Part shown: positions 9,672-17,913 of the stretch, in pieces
Numbering within the stretch: the first letter of the stretch is position 1
How the letters are laid out: each line of letters opens with the position of its first letter
Assembly: GCF_014656075.1 (NCBI RefSeq)
Contig: NZ_BNBS01000066.1
Span: 1-46,380, forward strand
Direction: 5' to 3'
Source of the DNA: Streptomyces hydrogenans
Lineage (GTDB): Bacteria; Actinomycetota; Actinomycetes; Streptomycetales; Streptomycetaceae
Length of the DNA: 46,380 nt
Position numbers and translations under genes: made by a program
Notes under the pieces: model-generated
The model's input: the letters and a program-made list of their open reading frames with translations, nothing else
The model's database searches: none
Told to the model about the DNA's origin: nothing

Positions 9672-9715
9672 GGGAGGCTCCGGGGGTTGGCTCCGGGAAA
9701 GAGCGGGGGAAGGCA

Positions 9716-9754
9716 TACGGCCCGGCGCGGGGGAGGTCCGCGGGCCGGGCCGTA
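9716..9754 (-). terminator. Intercistronic stem-loop between the binding protein and permease genes
   Basis: TACGGCCCGGC (9716-9726) pairs with GCCGGGCCGTA (9744-9754), and the 17-nt loop has further GC pairing. It lies 28 nt after the binding-protein stop and before the permease ribosome binding site. In binding-protein operons such hairpins commonly stabilise or terminate part of the transcript, so that the lipoprotein is made in excess. That role is inferred here. Confidence 0.7.
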
Positions 9755-9782
9755 CGACGCCGATCTGCTACGGCCTGCTAGG

Positions 9783-11411
9783 TCACTTGACCGTGATCTG
9801 GTTGTAGACCGGGACGCTGAAGGGGTTCAGGGTGACGTTGCCGACCCGCTCGGAGTAGCCGGCGCTGCCGTTCTGGTACCAGAGCGGGATGGCGCCCATG
9901 TCGTCGCGGAGGACCTCCTCCGCCTGCTGGAAGAGTCCGACGGCCTTCGGGATGTCGGACTCGGCGTTGGCCTGGTCCACCAGCTTGTCGAACTCCTCGC
10001 TGCTGTACTTGCCGTCGTTGGACGAGGCGTTGGTGTAGTACAGCGGCTGGAGGAAGTTCTGGATCAGCGGGTAGTCCATCTGCCAGCCGGCCCGGAACGG
10101 TCCGTCGAACTTCTGGGTGGTGACCTGGTTGCGGAAGTCGGCGAAGGTGCCGATGGGGTTGCCGACGCAGGCCGTGTTGTTGCCGAGGGCCCGGTTGATG
10201 GAGTTGCAGACGGCGTCCACCCACTCCTTGTGGGAGCCGGTGTCGGCGTTGTACGAGATCTTCATCGTGCCGCCGGGGATGCCGCCGCCCTCGGCGACGA
10301 GCTTCTTCGCCTCCGCGGCGTCGTACTTGCAGAAGTCGCCGCAGATGTCCTTGAAGCCGCCCTCCTCGCCGAGGACCGGGGAGGTCCAGTCGACGGCCGG
10401 GGTGCGGGTCTTCTGGAAGATCGTCTGGGTGATCTGGTCGCGGTCGATCGCCATCGACAGGCCCTGGCGGAGCTTCTCCTGGCCGGGCTTGTTCCACGCG
10501 GGGTCGTAGAAGGGGAAGGAGAGGGTCTGGATGATGCCGGCCGGGGTGTTGATGTAGCGGTCGCCGAGGTCGGCGGAGACGTTCTTGAGCTGGGCGGCCG
10601 GGACGTCGTCGACGAGGTCGAGGTTGCCGGCGATCAGGTCGGTGTACGCGGTGTTGTTGTCCGTGTAGACCTTGAGGGTGATGCCGCCGTTCTGGGCCTT
10701 GTCGTCGCCGGGGTAGTCGTCCCAGCGCTTGAGCTCCATCTGGGAGCCCTTGGAGTACGAGTCGATGACGTACGGACCGTTGCCGACGGGCTTCGCCAGC
10801 CAGCCGGCGTGGTCGTCGAAGAACGCCTTCGGCAGCGGGGCGTAGGCCGCGTAGCCGAGGGTGTCGGGGAAGGTCGAGAACTTCTGGGTGAGCTTCACCG
10901 TGAAGGTCTGCGGACCGGTGACCTTGAGGCCGGACAGGGTGTCGGCGGTGGCCTCGCCCTTCTCGGGGTGGACCTTGTCGTAGCCCTCGATGTAGCCGAA
11001 GAAATAGGCGTTCTTCTGGTTGTTCTTCAGGGCGGCGCCGTAGTTCCAGGCGTCGACGAAGGACTGGGCGGTCACCTTCTCGCCGTTGGAGAAGGTCCAG
11101 CCGTCCTTGACGGTGACGGTGAAGTTGATCGAGTCGGTGGTCTCGATCTTCTCGGCGAGCATGTCCTTGGCCTCGCCGGTCTTCGGGTCGTACTCCTTGA
11201 GACCGCGGAAGATCATCGACAGGACCTTGCCGCCCTGCACCTCGTTGGTGTTCGCCGGTTCCAGCGGGTTCTGCGGATCGCCCCAGGAAGAGCTCACGAT
11301 GCCGTCGGCCCCCCCGCCGCCGCCGCTGTCGTCACCGCCGCCGCAGGCGGTCGCCGCGAGGGCGACGGCGGTGGCCAGTGCGGCCCACTTGGCGTGCGTG
11401 GCTCCGCGCAT
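9783..11411 (-). CDS. Peptide-binding lipoprotein, SBP family 5 (typA-distal operon)
   Basis: Extracytoplasmic peptide-binding lipoprotein of 542 residues. The signal sequence MRGATHAKWAALATAVALA is followed by a lipobox with Cys23 and a Gly/Asp linker. The SBP_bac_5 (DppA/OppA) fold covers the rest, with the family segment LRQGLSMAIDRDQI near residues 335-350. The N-terminus closely matches that of the lipoprotein at 15788-17428, showing common descent, but the rest has diverged clearly, so ligand specificity probably differs. First gene of the operon. The upstream region has two inverted repeats (11430-11467). By position it corresponds to the operon next to bldK in S. coelicolor as I remember it. 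Confidence 0.9.
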   Translation of the reverse strand: MRGATHAKWAALATAVALAATACGGGDDSGGGGGADGIVSSSWGDPQNPLEPANTNEVQGGKVLSMIFRGLKEYDPKTGEAKDMLAEKIETTDSINFTVTVKDGWTFSNGEKVTAQSFVDAWNYGAALKNNQKNAYFFGYIEGYDKVHPEKGEATADTLSGLKVTGPQTFTVKLTQKFSTFPDTLGYAAYAPLPKAFFDDHAGWLAKPVGNGPYVIDSYSKGSQMELKRWDDYPGDDKAQNGGITLKVYTDNNTAYTDLIAGNLDLVDDVPAAQLKNVSADLGDRYINTPAGIIQTLSFPFYDPAWNKPGQEKLRQGLSMAIDRDQITQTIFQKTRTPAVDWTSPVLGEEGGFKDICGDFCKYDAAEAKKLVAEGGGIPGGTMKISYNADTGSHKEWVDAVCNSINRALGNNTACVGNPIGTFADFRNQVTTQKFDGPFRAGWQMDYPLIQNFLQPLYYTNASSNDGKYSSEEFDKLVDQANAESDIPKAVGLFQQAEEVLRDDMGAIPLWYQNGSAGYSERVGNVTLNPFSVPVYNQITVK

Positions 11412-11429
11412 GGAGTGCCTCCCGATTGT

Positions 11430-11467
11430 CCTAAGCGTGACTTAGGGCCCAATATCACCCGATATTG
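11430..11467. promoter_or_regulatory. Two adjacent inverted repeats upstream of the distal binding-protein gene
   Basis: CCTAAG/CTTAGG (11430-11435 and 11441-11446, 5-nt spacer) and CAATATC/GATATTG (11450-11456 and 11461-11467, 4-nt spacer) are both perfect. They lie 19-56 nt before the ATG at 11411, just outside the ribosome binding site. They are AT-rich against a GC-rich background, which suggests operators and/or the promoter. The regulator is unknown. Confidence 0.5.
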
Positions 11468-11526
11468 ACGGGGGTGCACTTTTACGGCGTCCAAGGGAGT
11501 ACGGGAGGGGTCCCGGCGGCACGGAA

Positions 11527-11563
11527 AGGGCCCCTCGCACCCGGCGGGGGTGCGAGGGGCCCT
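11527..11563 (-). terminator. Terminator of the typA-proximal peptide transporter operon
   Basis: AGGGCCCCTCGCACC (11527-11541) and GGTGCGAGGGGCCCT (11549-11563) are perfect 15-bp arms around a 7-nt loop, 25 nt after the DppF stop. This separates the two paralogous operons transcriptionally. Confidence 0.85.
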
Positions 11564-11587
11564 GGTCCGTCAAGCCGTCACGGTCGG

Positions 11588-12676
11588 TCAGCTCGCGTGG
11601 ACGACGTCCCGCTCCTCGGCGAAGTGGCACGCCGACTCGTGGGCCGCCAGGGTGTCCTGGCCGCGGAAGCGCTCCGGGATCGCCAGGACCGGCATCTCCG
11701 TGGAGCACTTCTCCTGGGCCTTCCAGCACCGGGTCCGGAAGCGGCAGCCCGACGGCGGGTTCGCCGGCGAGGGCACGTCGCCCGTGAGGATGATCCGGTC
11801 GCGGTTGGCCCGCGCCTGCGGGTCCGGCACCGGCACCGCGGAGAGCAGCGCCTGGGTGTACGGGTGCGTGGGGTGGTCGTAGATCTCCGAGTCCGTACCG
11901 ATCTCGGCGAGCTTGCCGAGGTACATGACGCCCACGCGGTCCGAGATGTGCCGGACGATCGACAGGTCGTGCGCGATGAAGATGTAGGACAGGTTGAACT
12001 CGTCCTGGAGCTTCTCCATCAGGTTGATCACCTGCGCCTGGACGGAGACGTCCAGGGCCGAGACCGGCTCGTCGCAGATGATGATCTCCGGGTTGAGCGC
12101 GAGGCCGCGGGCGATGCCGATGCGCTGGCGCTGGCCGCCGGAGAACTGGTGCGGGTACCGGTTGATGTACTCCGGGTTCAGACCGACGACGTCGAGGAGC
12201 TCCTGCACCTTGCGGCGCCGCTCGCCCTTCGGGGCCACCTCGGGGTGGATGTCGAAGGTCTCGCCGATGATGTCGCCGACCGTCATGCGCGGGTTCAGCG
12301 AGGTGTACGGGTCCTGGAACACCATCTGGATGTTCCGGCGGACGGCCTTCAGCGCGCGGCCGGACAGCTTGGTGATGTCCTGGCCCTTGTAGAAGACCTC
12401 GCCCGCGGTGGCCCGCTCCAGGTTCATCAGGAGCTTGGCGACCGTGGACTTGCCACAGCCGGACTCGCCCACGATGCCGAGGGTCTCGCCCTGGTAGAGG
12501 TCGAAGGAGACCCCGTCCACGGCCTTGACCGCGCCGACCTGCTTCTTGAAGAGGATGCCCTGCGTCAGCGGGAAGTGCTTCTGCAGGTTGCGCACCTGGA
12601 GGATCGGCTCGCCGCGCTGGACGGGGACGTCGAGAGCGGCGGCCACGGCCTCGTCGTTCTTGCTGAGGTCAGCCAT
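11588..12676 (-). CDS. Dipeptide/oligopeptide ABC transporter ATPase, DppF/OppF type (typA-proximal, bldK-like operon)
   Basis: A 362-residue ATPase with Walker A GESGCGKS, signature FSGGQRQR, Walker B DEPVSALDVS and the H-loop AHDLSIVRH. The C-terminal cysteines lie in GCRFRTRCW, KCSTE and SACHF. It is highly similar to 5590-6786 but lacks that protein's Pro-rich tail and ends shortly after the SACHF motif. It has an extra N-terminal segment of about 20 residues before ILQVRNLQKHFPL. The ATG overlaps the DppD stop by 8 nt (ATGGCTGA), the same junction as in the distal operon. It probably corresponds to BldKE, from gene position and subunit type only. Confidence 0.88.
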   Translation of the reverse strand: MADLSKNDEAVAAALDVPVQRGEPILQVRNLQKHFPLTQGILFKKQVGAVKAVDGVSFDLYQGETLGIVGESGCGKSTVAKLLMNLERATAGEVFYKGQDITKLSGRALKAVRRNIQMVFQDPYTSLNPRMTVGDIIGETFDIHPEVAPKGERRRKVQELLDVVGLNPEYINRYPHQFSGGQRQRIGIARGLALNPEIIICDEPVSALDVSVQAQVINLMEKLQDEFNLSYIFIAHDLSIVRHISDRVGVMYLGKLAEIGTDSEIYDHPTHPYTQALLSAVPVPDPQARANRDRIILTGDVPSPANPPSGCRFRTRCWKAQEKCSTEMPVLAIPERFRGQDTLAAHESACHFAEERDVVHAS

Positions 12677-13727
12677 GGATCGTCTCCTTCCAGAAGTGGC
12701 AGGCGCTCTTGCGGCCCGGCAGATCCGCGCCGTCCTGCTCGGTGACCGGCACCAGGGCCGGGATCTCCGTACGGCAGAGGTCGGTGGCCTTGGGGCAGCG
12801 CGGGTTGAAGGCGCAGCCCGACGGAACCTTGAGCAGGTTCGGCGGGAGACCCTTGATCGCGTACAGCTCCTGGCCCTTCTGGTCCAGGCGCGGGATCGAG
12901 TCGAGCAGACCCCGGGTGTACGGGTGGGCCGGGCGGGCGTACAGCTCGTGCACGGGCGCCTGCTCGACGATCCGGCCGGCGTACATGACGGCGATCTTGT
13001 CCGCGACGTCGGCGACGACGCCGAGGTCGTGGGTGATCAGGATCAGGCCCATGTTGTACTCGCGCTGGAGCTCCGCGAGGAGGTCCATGACCTGGGCCTG
13101 GACCGTCACGTCGAGGGCCGTGGTCGGCTCGTCGGCGATGATCAGGTCGGGCTCCAGGGCGAGCGCCATGGCGATCATGATGCGCTGGCGCATGCCGCCG
13201 GAGAACTGGTGGGGGTAGTCGGAGACCCGCGCCTTGGCGGCGGGGATCTTGACCTTGTCCATCAGCTCGATGGCCTTGCGCTGGGCGTCCTTCTTGGACA
13301 TGCCCTGGTGGACGCGGAACATCTCGCCGAGCTGGTAGCCGACGGTCAGGACCGGGTTCAGCGAGGAGAGCGCGTCCTGGAAGATCATCGCGATCTTGCG
13401 GCCGCGGATCTTCCGGCGGTCCTCGTCCGCCATCTTGAGCATGTCCTCGCCGCGGAACAGGATCTCGCCCTGCGGGATCTTGCCGGGCGGCATGTCGAGG
13501 ATGCCCATGATGGCCTGGGCGGTGACGGACTTGCCGGAGCCGGACTCGCCGAGGACGGCGAGGGTCTCGCCGGCGTCGACCGAGTAGTTGACGCCGTTGA
13601 CCGCCTTGGCCACACCGTCACGGGTGTGGAACTCGACGTGCAGGTCCTTGACTTCGAGGAGCGGTCCGTTGTGCTCGCCGCTCGCGCGCGGCGCCGGGAC
13701 GCTCGCGGTCTTGTCGATAGTGCTCAC
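12669..13727 (-). CDS. Dipeptide/oligopeptide ABC transporter ATPase, DppD/OppD type (typA-proximal, bldK-like operon)
   Basis: A 352-residue ATPase. The frame is open far upstream through the DppC gene, but GTG at 13727 (peptide MSTIDKTASVP) has GAGG about 9 nt before it and begins 14 nt after the DppC stop codon. Walker A GESGSGKS, signature FSGGMRQR and Walker B LIIADEPTTALDVT are intact. The C-terminal cysteine motif is GCAFNPRCP plus DLCR and SACHF. From the segment LLEVKDLHVEFHTRDG onward it is nearly identical to the distal DppD, so the ATPases are the most conserved part of the duplication. It probably corresponds to BldKD. Confidence 0.88.
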   Translation of the reverse strand: MSTIDKTASVPAPRASGEHNGPLLEVKDLHVEFHTRDGVAKAVNGVNYSVDAGETLAVLGESGSGKSVTAQAIMGILDMPPGKIPQGEILFRGEDMLKMADEDRRKIRGRKIAMIFQDALSSLNPVLTVGYQLGEMFRVHQGMSKKDAQRKAIELMDKVKIPAAKARVSDYPHQFSGGMRQRIMIAMALALEPDLIIADEPTTALDVTVQAQVMDLLAELQREYNMGLILITHDLGVVADVADKIAVMYAGRIVEQAPVHELYARPAHPYTRGLLDSIPRLDQKGQELYAIKGLPPNLLKVPSGCAFNPRCPKATDLCRTEIPALVPVTEQDGADLPGRKSACHFWKETIHG

Positions 13728-13741
13728 GATGTACGCCCTCC

Positions 13742-14689
13742 TCAGCGCAGCTTGGGGTCGAGGGCGTTGCGAACGGCTTCGCCGAGCATGATGAACGCCA
13801 GGACGGTGAGGCTCAGCATGATCGACGGGTACAGCAGGATGTGCTGCGACGTACGGATCGCCTGAACACCGGCGGAGATGTCGAGGCCCCACGAGACGGT
13901 CGGGGCGGCGAAGCCCAGACCGAGGTAGGACAGGGTCGCCTCGGCGGAGATGTAACCGCCGAGCGCGATGGTGGCGACGACGATCACGGGAGCCATGGCG
14001 TTCGGCAGGATGTGCCGGAACAGGATCCGCGTGGTGCCGGCGCCGAGCGCCTTGGCCGCGTGCACGTAGTCGGCCTGCTTGACCGTGATCACGGCGCCGC
14101 GCATGACGCGGGCCATCTGCGTCCAGCCGAGGAAGGCGAGGGCGAAGACGACGACCATGACGGTGCGCTCGGTGAAGGCCTGGAGGACGACCATGGCGCC
14201 GAGCAGGAACGGGATGCCGAAGAAGATGTCGGTGATCCGGGAGAGCAGCGCGTCGACCCAGCCGCCGAAGTAGCCGGCGATCATGCCCACGATGCCGCCG
14301 AGGACGGTGACGATCGCGGTGACGCAGATGCCGACGATGATCGAGGCACGGGTGCCGTAGATCAGGCGGGCGTAGACGGAACGGCCCTGGATGTCGTAGC
14401 CGAGCCAGCCCTCCGAGCCGATCTTGCTCAGCTCCGGCTTGCCTATGTAGTGCTTCACCAGGTCGCCCGCGGTGGGCGAGGCGCTGGTGAACATCCCCGG
14501 GAACGCCGCGATGAGCAGCAGGAAGAAGATGAGCACCGACGACACGATGAAGTACGGGTTGCGGCGCAGGTCGCGCCAGGCGTCGCCCCACAGCGAGCGG
14601 GGCTTCTCCGGCTTGGCCTGAGGCGCGGGAGCGTCCACCGAGGGGGTGGCGACGACGGCCGCGTCAGCGGTCTTGGTCACGTCAGGCAT
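13742..14689 (-). CDS. Dipeptide/oligopeptide ABC permease, DppC type (typA-proximal, bldK-like operon)
   Basis: A 315-residue inner-membrane subunit. It has a hydrophilic N-terminus of about 38 residues, a first helix (IVSSVLIFFLLLIAAFP), a large external loop and a five-helix permease core. The EAA loop is ALGAGTTRILFRHILPNAMAP. The start ATG at 14689 overlaps the DppB stop by 8 nt (ATGCCTGA) and has GAGGA upstream, exactly as in the distal operon. The external loop and N-terminus differ strongly from the paralogue, while the core is similar. Confidence 0.9.
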   Translation of the reverse strand: MPDVTKTADAAVVATPSVDAPAPQAKPEKPRSLWGDAWRDLRRNPYFIVSSVLIFFLLLIAAFPGMFTSASPTAGDLVKHYIGKPELSKIGSEGWLGYDIQGRSVYARLIYGTRASIIVGICVTAIVTVLGGIVGMIAGYFGGWVDALLSRITDIFFGIPFLLGAMVVLQAFTERTVMVVVFALAFLGWTQMARVMRGAVITVKQADYVHAAKALGAGTTRILFRHILPNAMAPVIVVATIALGGYISAEATLSYLGLGFAAPTVSWGLDISAGVQAIRTSQHILLYPSIMLSLTVLAFIMLGEAVRNALDPKLR

Positions 14690-15614
14690 ACCGGATCCTC
14701 GGGTCCAGGACCGCGTACAGCAGGTCGATGAGCAGGCTGGTGACGAGGTAGACGACCACCAGGACGGTGACGAGACCGACCAGGGTGGAGCCCTCGCGGC
14801 GGGTGATCGACTCGTAGATCAGGCCACCGACGCCCTTGACGTTGAAGAGGCCCTCGGTCACGACCGCGCCGCCCATGAGGGCGCCGATGTCGGTGCCGAG
14901 GAAGGTGATCACCGGGATCATCGAGTTGCGCATGAGGTGGACGCCGATGATCCGGCGCTTCGGCAGACCCTTGGCGACGGCCGTGCGCATGTAGTCGGCG
15001 CGCAGGTTCTCGGCCATCGAGGTACGGGTGAGCCGCGCCACATAGGCAAGCGACAGACCACCGAGGACGATGGCCGGGGCGATCATCTCCGAGAGGAGCT
15101 GGTCGTTGCTCACGTTCGGCTGGATCCAGCCGAGCTGGAAGGCGAACACCATCTTGATGATGAAGCCGAGCACGAAGACCGGGATCGAGATGATCAGCAG
15201 GGTGAAGATCAGGATCGCGTTGTCGGCGAGGCGTCCGGCACGGAGGCCGGCGATGATGCCGAGGCCGATGCCGAAGACGAGCTCGAACGCGAAGGCCAGG
15301 GCCGCCAGCTGGATGGTGACGGGGAACGCGTCGCCCAGGACCTCGGTCACGGGACGGTCGTTCCGGAACTGCGTACCGAAATCGAAGTGCAGCACGATTC
15401 CGGTGATGTAGTCCCAGTACTGCTTCAGGATGTGCTGATCGAGTCCGTACTTGTGTCTGAGTTCCGCGAGGGTCGAGGGGGAAGCCCCCTTGTCCCCGAA
15501 CAGTCCGGCCACGGGATCGCCGGGCAGGCTGTAGACCATGAGGAAGATCAGCAGGGTTGTCCCGAAGAAGACCGGGATCATCTGGAGCAGTCGTCGTGCG
15601 ACATAGCGCCCCAT
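14682..15614 (-). CDS. Dipeptide/oligopeptide ABC permease, DppB type (typA-proximal, bldK-like operon)
   Basis: A 310-residue permease starting MGRYVARRLLQMIPVFFG, with six helices and the EAA loop KGLPKRRIIGVHLMRNSMIP. Two adjacent ATG codons are present at 15617 and 15614. GGAGG ends only 1 nt before the first, so the second is the better start. The open frame extends a further 37 codons upstream with no coding character. Unlike the distal DppB, its external loop has no cysteine pair. Confidence 0.88.
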   Translation of the reverse strand: MGRYVARRLLQMIPVFFGTTLLIFLMVYSLPGDPVAGLFGDKGASPSTLAELRHKYGLDQHILKQYWDYITGIVLHFDFGTQFRNDRPVTEVLGDAFPVTIQLAALAFAFELVFGIGLGIIAGLRAGRLADNAILIFTLLIISIPVFVLGFIIKMVFAFQLGWIQPNVSNDQLLSEMIAPAIVLGGLSLAYVARLTRTSMAENLRADYMRTAVAKGLPKRRIIGVHLMRNSMIPVITFLGTDIGALMGGAVVTEGLFNVKGVGGLIYESITRREGSTLVGLVTVLVVVYLVTSLLIDLLYAVLDPRIRYA

Positions 15615-15732
15615 CATGCCTCCGTTGAGATGTGACGGCCGCAGCCGACGGGCCCTCCCACGACATGGCTGCCCGGATTCGGACAGCGTGATGCCGCGGA
15701 AGGGCCCCCCAGCCGCTGCGTAAGGCACCGTG

Positions 15733-15761
15733 CACGGGACTGACGATCCGTCAGTCCCGTG
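15733..15761 (-). terminator. Intercistronic stem-loop after the bldK-like binding protein gene
   Basis: CACGGGACTGACG and CGTCAGTCCCGTG form perfect 13-bp arms around an ATC loop, 26 nt after the binding-protein stop and 118 nt before the permease start. Position and likely role match the stem-loop at 9716-9754, although the sequences are unrelated. Confidence 0.78.
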
Positions 15762-15787
15762 ACGGCATGCGGACTACGCTCGGGTGA

Positions 15788-17428
15788 TTACTTCTGCTTG
15801 ACCTCGACGCCGGTCAGGATCGGGTCGCCGTCCTGGCCGTACGCCACACCGGAGACGTTCTCCGAGTAGCCCGCGTTGACCTTGTAGTACCAGAGCGGGA
15901 TGGACGGCATGTAGTTCACCAGGTCCTTCTCCACGGCCTGGTACGCCTTGACGGACTCCTCGAGCGTCTTCGCGCTGTCGGCGGCCGCGATCTTCGCGTC
16001 CAGCTCCTTGTTGGAGAAGTCACCCTGGTTGCCGCCCGCACCGGTGCGGAACAGGTCCGAGATGAAGTTGGCGTTCACCGGGTAGTCGAGCACCCAGCCG
16101 GAGCGGTACAGGGACTTGACCTGCTTCTCCTTGCGGGCCGTCAGGTCCGCCTGGAAGTCCGGCTTGCCGTCGCCGACGCACTCGACGGACGTGGCCTGGG
16201 TGATGGAGTTGCAGACAGCCTCCACCCACTCCTTGTGGCCGCCGTCGGCGTTGTACTGGATCGAGATCTTGTTGTTCGGGACGCCGCCGCCGGCCTTGAT
16301 GAGCTCCTTGGCCTTGGCGGGGTCGAACTTGGTGACCTCGACGGCGTTCGGCTGGTAGCCGAGGACGCCCTTGGCGACCCAGCCGGTGGCGGGCTCGCGG
16401 GTGCCGTTGAGCACCGTCTTGGTGATGGTGGCGCGGTCGATCGCCATCGACAGACCCTGGACGACGCGCGGGTCGACGGTCTTCGGCTTCTTCCACTGGT
16501 CGGCGTAGAAGGCGACGGCGATGGTCTGGATCGCGGAGTACGCCTGGTCCACGGCGCGGTCGCCGAGGTCCTGACGGTAGACCGGGAGGTCCTTCGGGGC
16601 GATCTGACGCAGGACGTCGACGTTGCCCGACTTCAGGTCCTCGTACGCGGCCTCGAGGGTGGTGTAGTTCTTGAAGATCACACCACCGTTCTTCGCCTTG
16701 TTCGGGCCCTTGTAGTCGTCGTAACGGACGACCTCGATCTGCTTCTTGTGGTCCCAGCTCTTGAACTTGTAGGGACCGTTGCCGACCGGCTTCTGGCCAC
16801 CGGCGGCGGGGTCCTTGTAGAAGGACTCCGGCAGCGGCGCGAAGACGATGTAGGCGAGCTTGTGCGCGAAGTACGGAACGGCCTTCGAGAGCTCGATGGT
16901 GAGGGTGCTCTCGTCGACGACCTTCAGGCCCTCGAGGGTCTTGGCGGTGGGCTTGGCGCCCTCCTCCTCGGGGTGGACCTTCTCGAAGCCCTTGATGTCC
17001 GCGAACCAGGACGCGAGGCCCTGGGCGTTCTCGATGTTGGCGTTCCAGTTCCACGCGTCCACGTAGGACTTGGCGGTCACCGGGGTGCCGTCGTGGAACG
17101 TCCAGCCCTTCTTGAGCTTGACGGTCCACAGCTTCGAGTCGGTGCTGGTGACCGACTCGGCGTTGATCATCTCGAGCGAGCCGTCGGCCTTGTAGTCGAC
17201 CAGGGTCGAGAACAGGCCGGCCATGACGGCGGAGCCGTTCGACTCCATCGTGTCGCCGGTGAGCAGCGGCTTCTCCGGCTCACCCAGCTCGACGGAGAAG
17301 ATGCCGTTCGGGTCGACCTTGCCGCCGGCGCTGTCGCCCTTGCCGTCGTTGCCGCCGCCACAGGCGGTCGCAGCCAGGGCGACGATGATCGCGCCCGCTA
17401 CCCACTTGGCGCTCTTGGCACCGCGCAT
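15788..17428 (-). CDS. Peptide-binding lipoprotein, SBP family 5, BldKB-like
   Basis: A 546-residue extracytoplasmic binding lipoprotein. The signal MRGAKSAKWVAGAIIVALA is followed by the lipobox Cys23 and a Gly/Asp/Lys linker, then an SBP_bac_5 domain with the family segment VVQGLSMAIDRATI near residues 340-353. The frame is open well upstream, but ATG at 17428 has GGAGG about 7 nt before it. The codon at 17443 falls within that ribosome binding site and is rejected. It is first in a five-gene import operon beside typA, the position I recall for bldK of S. coelicolor, whose BldKB lipoprotein is needed for aerial mycelium formation. In my memory the bldK order there is permease first, so orthology is not certain. 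Confidence 0.88.
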   Translation of the reverse strand: MRGAKSAKWVAGAIIVALAATACGGGNDGKGDSAGGKVDPNGIFSVELGEPEKPLLTGDTMESNGSAVMAGLFSTLVDYKADGSLEMINAESVTSTDSKLWTVKLKKGWTFHDGTPVTAKSYVDAWNWNANIENAQGLASWFADIKGFEKVHPEEEGAKPTAKTLEGLKVVDESTLTIELSKAVPYFAHKLAYIVFAPLPESFYKDPAAGGQKPVGNGPYKFKSWDHKKQIEVVRYDDYKGPNKAKNGGVIFKNYTTLEAAYEDLKSGNVDVLRQIAPKDLPVYRQDLGDRAVDQAYSAIQTIAVAFYADQWKKPKTVDPRVVQGLSMAIDRATITKTVLNGTREPATGWVAKGVLGYQPNAVEVTKFDPAKAKELIKAGGGVPNNKISIQYNADGGHKEWVEAVCNSITQATSVECVGDGKPDFQADLTARKEKQVKSLYRSGWVLDYPVNANFISDLFRTGAGGNQGDFSNKELDAKIAAADSAKTLEESVKAYQAVEKDLVNYMPSIPLWYYKVNAGYSENVSGVAYGQDGDPILTGVEVKQK

Positions 17429-17775
17429 GGGTTTCCTCCTCATGAGTCCACTTGTCATCAAGAAGGGCACTTCGAGACCTGCCGACACCCCTGACGGCGC
17501 TGATCCCCCGGTACCCCGAGTGTGCTCGTGAGTCGGCACTCCCCACAGTGCGTGACCCATTGACCCGAGCTCAATGGAGCCAACTATTAAGTACGTCCGG
17601 GCTGTAAACCACACTTAAGTGGTCTCGTTTTGACAACATCACCTAGGGCCCAGATACCGAAATCCGGACAAAGTGAGCACAGACAGACACCCGCGAAACG
17701 GACCGTTAACACACGTACCGGAGAGCGATGACCGGAATCCGGACGCACCGGCGTGTCAATGCGTTTGACGAAAAT

Positions 17776-17812
17776 GGCCTGGCCACTCGCACATGATGCG
17801 GGTGGCCAGGCC
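17776..17812 (-). terminator. Distal typA terminator with T-rich tail
   Basis: GGCCTGGCCAC (17776-17786) pairs with GTGGCCAGGCC (17802-17812). The loop contains a further CGCA/TGCG pair. On the minus strand the stem is followed at once by ATTTTCG, so this is one of the few hairpins here with a classical U-tract. Confidence 0.75.
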
Positions 17813-17854
17813 CTTCGTGTGAGATGCGGCTCAGCCTTTTCGGGCCGGAACGGC

Positions 17855-17889
17855 GTCGCCCGCCGCACCGGGACGGTGCGGCGGGCGAC
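17855..17889 (-). terminator. Proximal typA terminator
   Basis: GTCGCCCGCCGCACC and GGTGCGGCGGGCGAC are perfect 15-bp arms around GGGAC, 24 nt after the typA stop codon. Confidence 0.85.
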
Positions 17890-17913
17890 GGAGCGTCAGA
17901 CGGACGCGGCGCG

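Larger units (their letters stand above)
17429..17913. other. 485-bp intergenic region between typA and the bldK-like operon
   Basis: It holds two terminators serving typA (17776-17812 and 17855-17889) and, nearer 17428, the promoter region of the peptide operon. The segment about 17580-17650 is clearly AT-richer than its surroundings. It contains an ACCAC...GTGGT imperfect palindrome around CTTAAG (17611-17626) and a minus-strand TTGTCA at about 17631-17636 that could be a -35. No convincing open frame is present. Confidence 0.6.
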
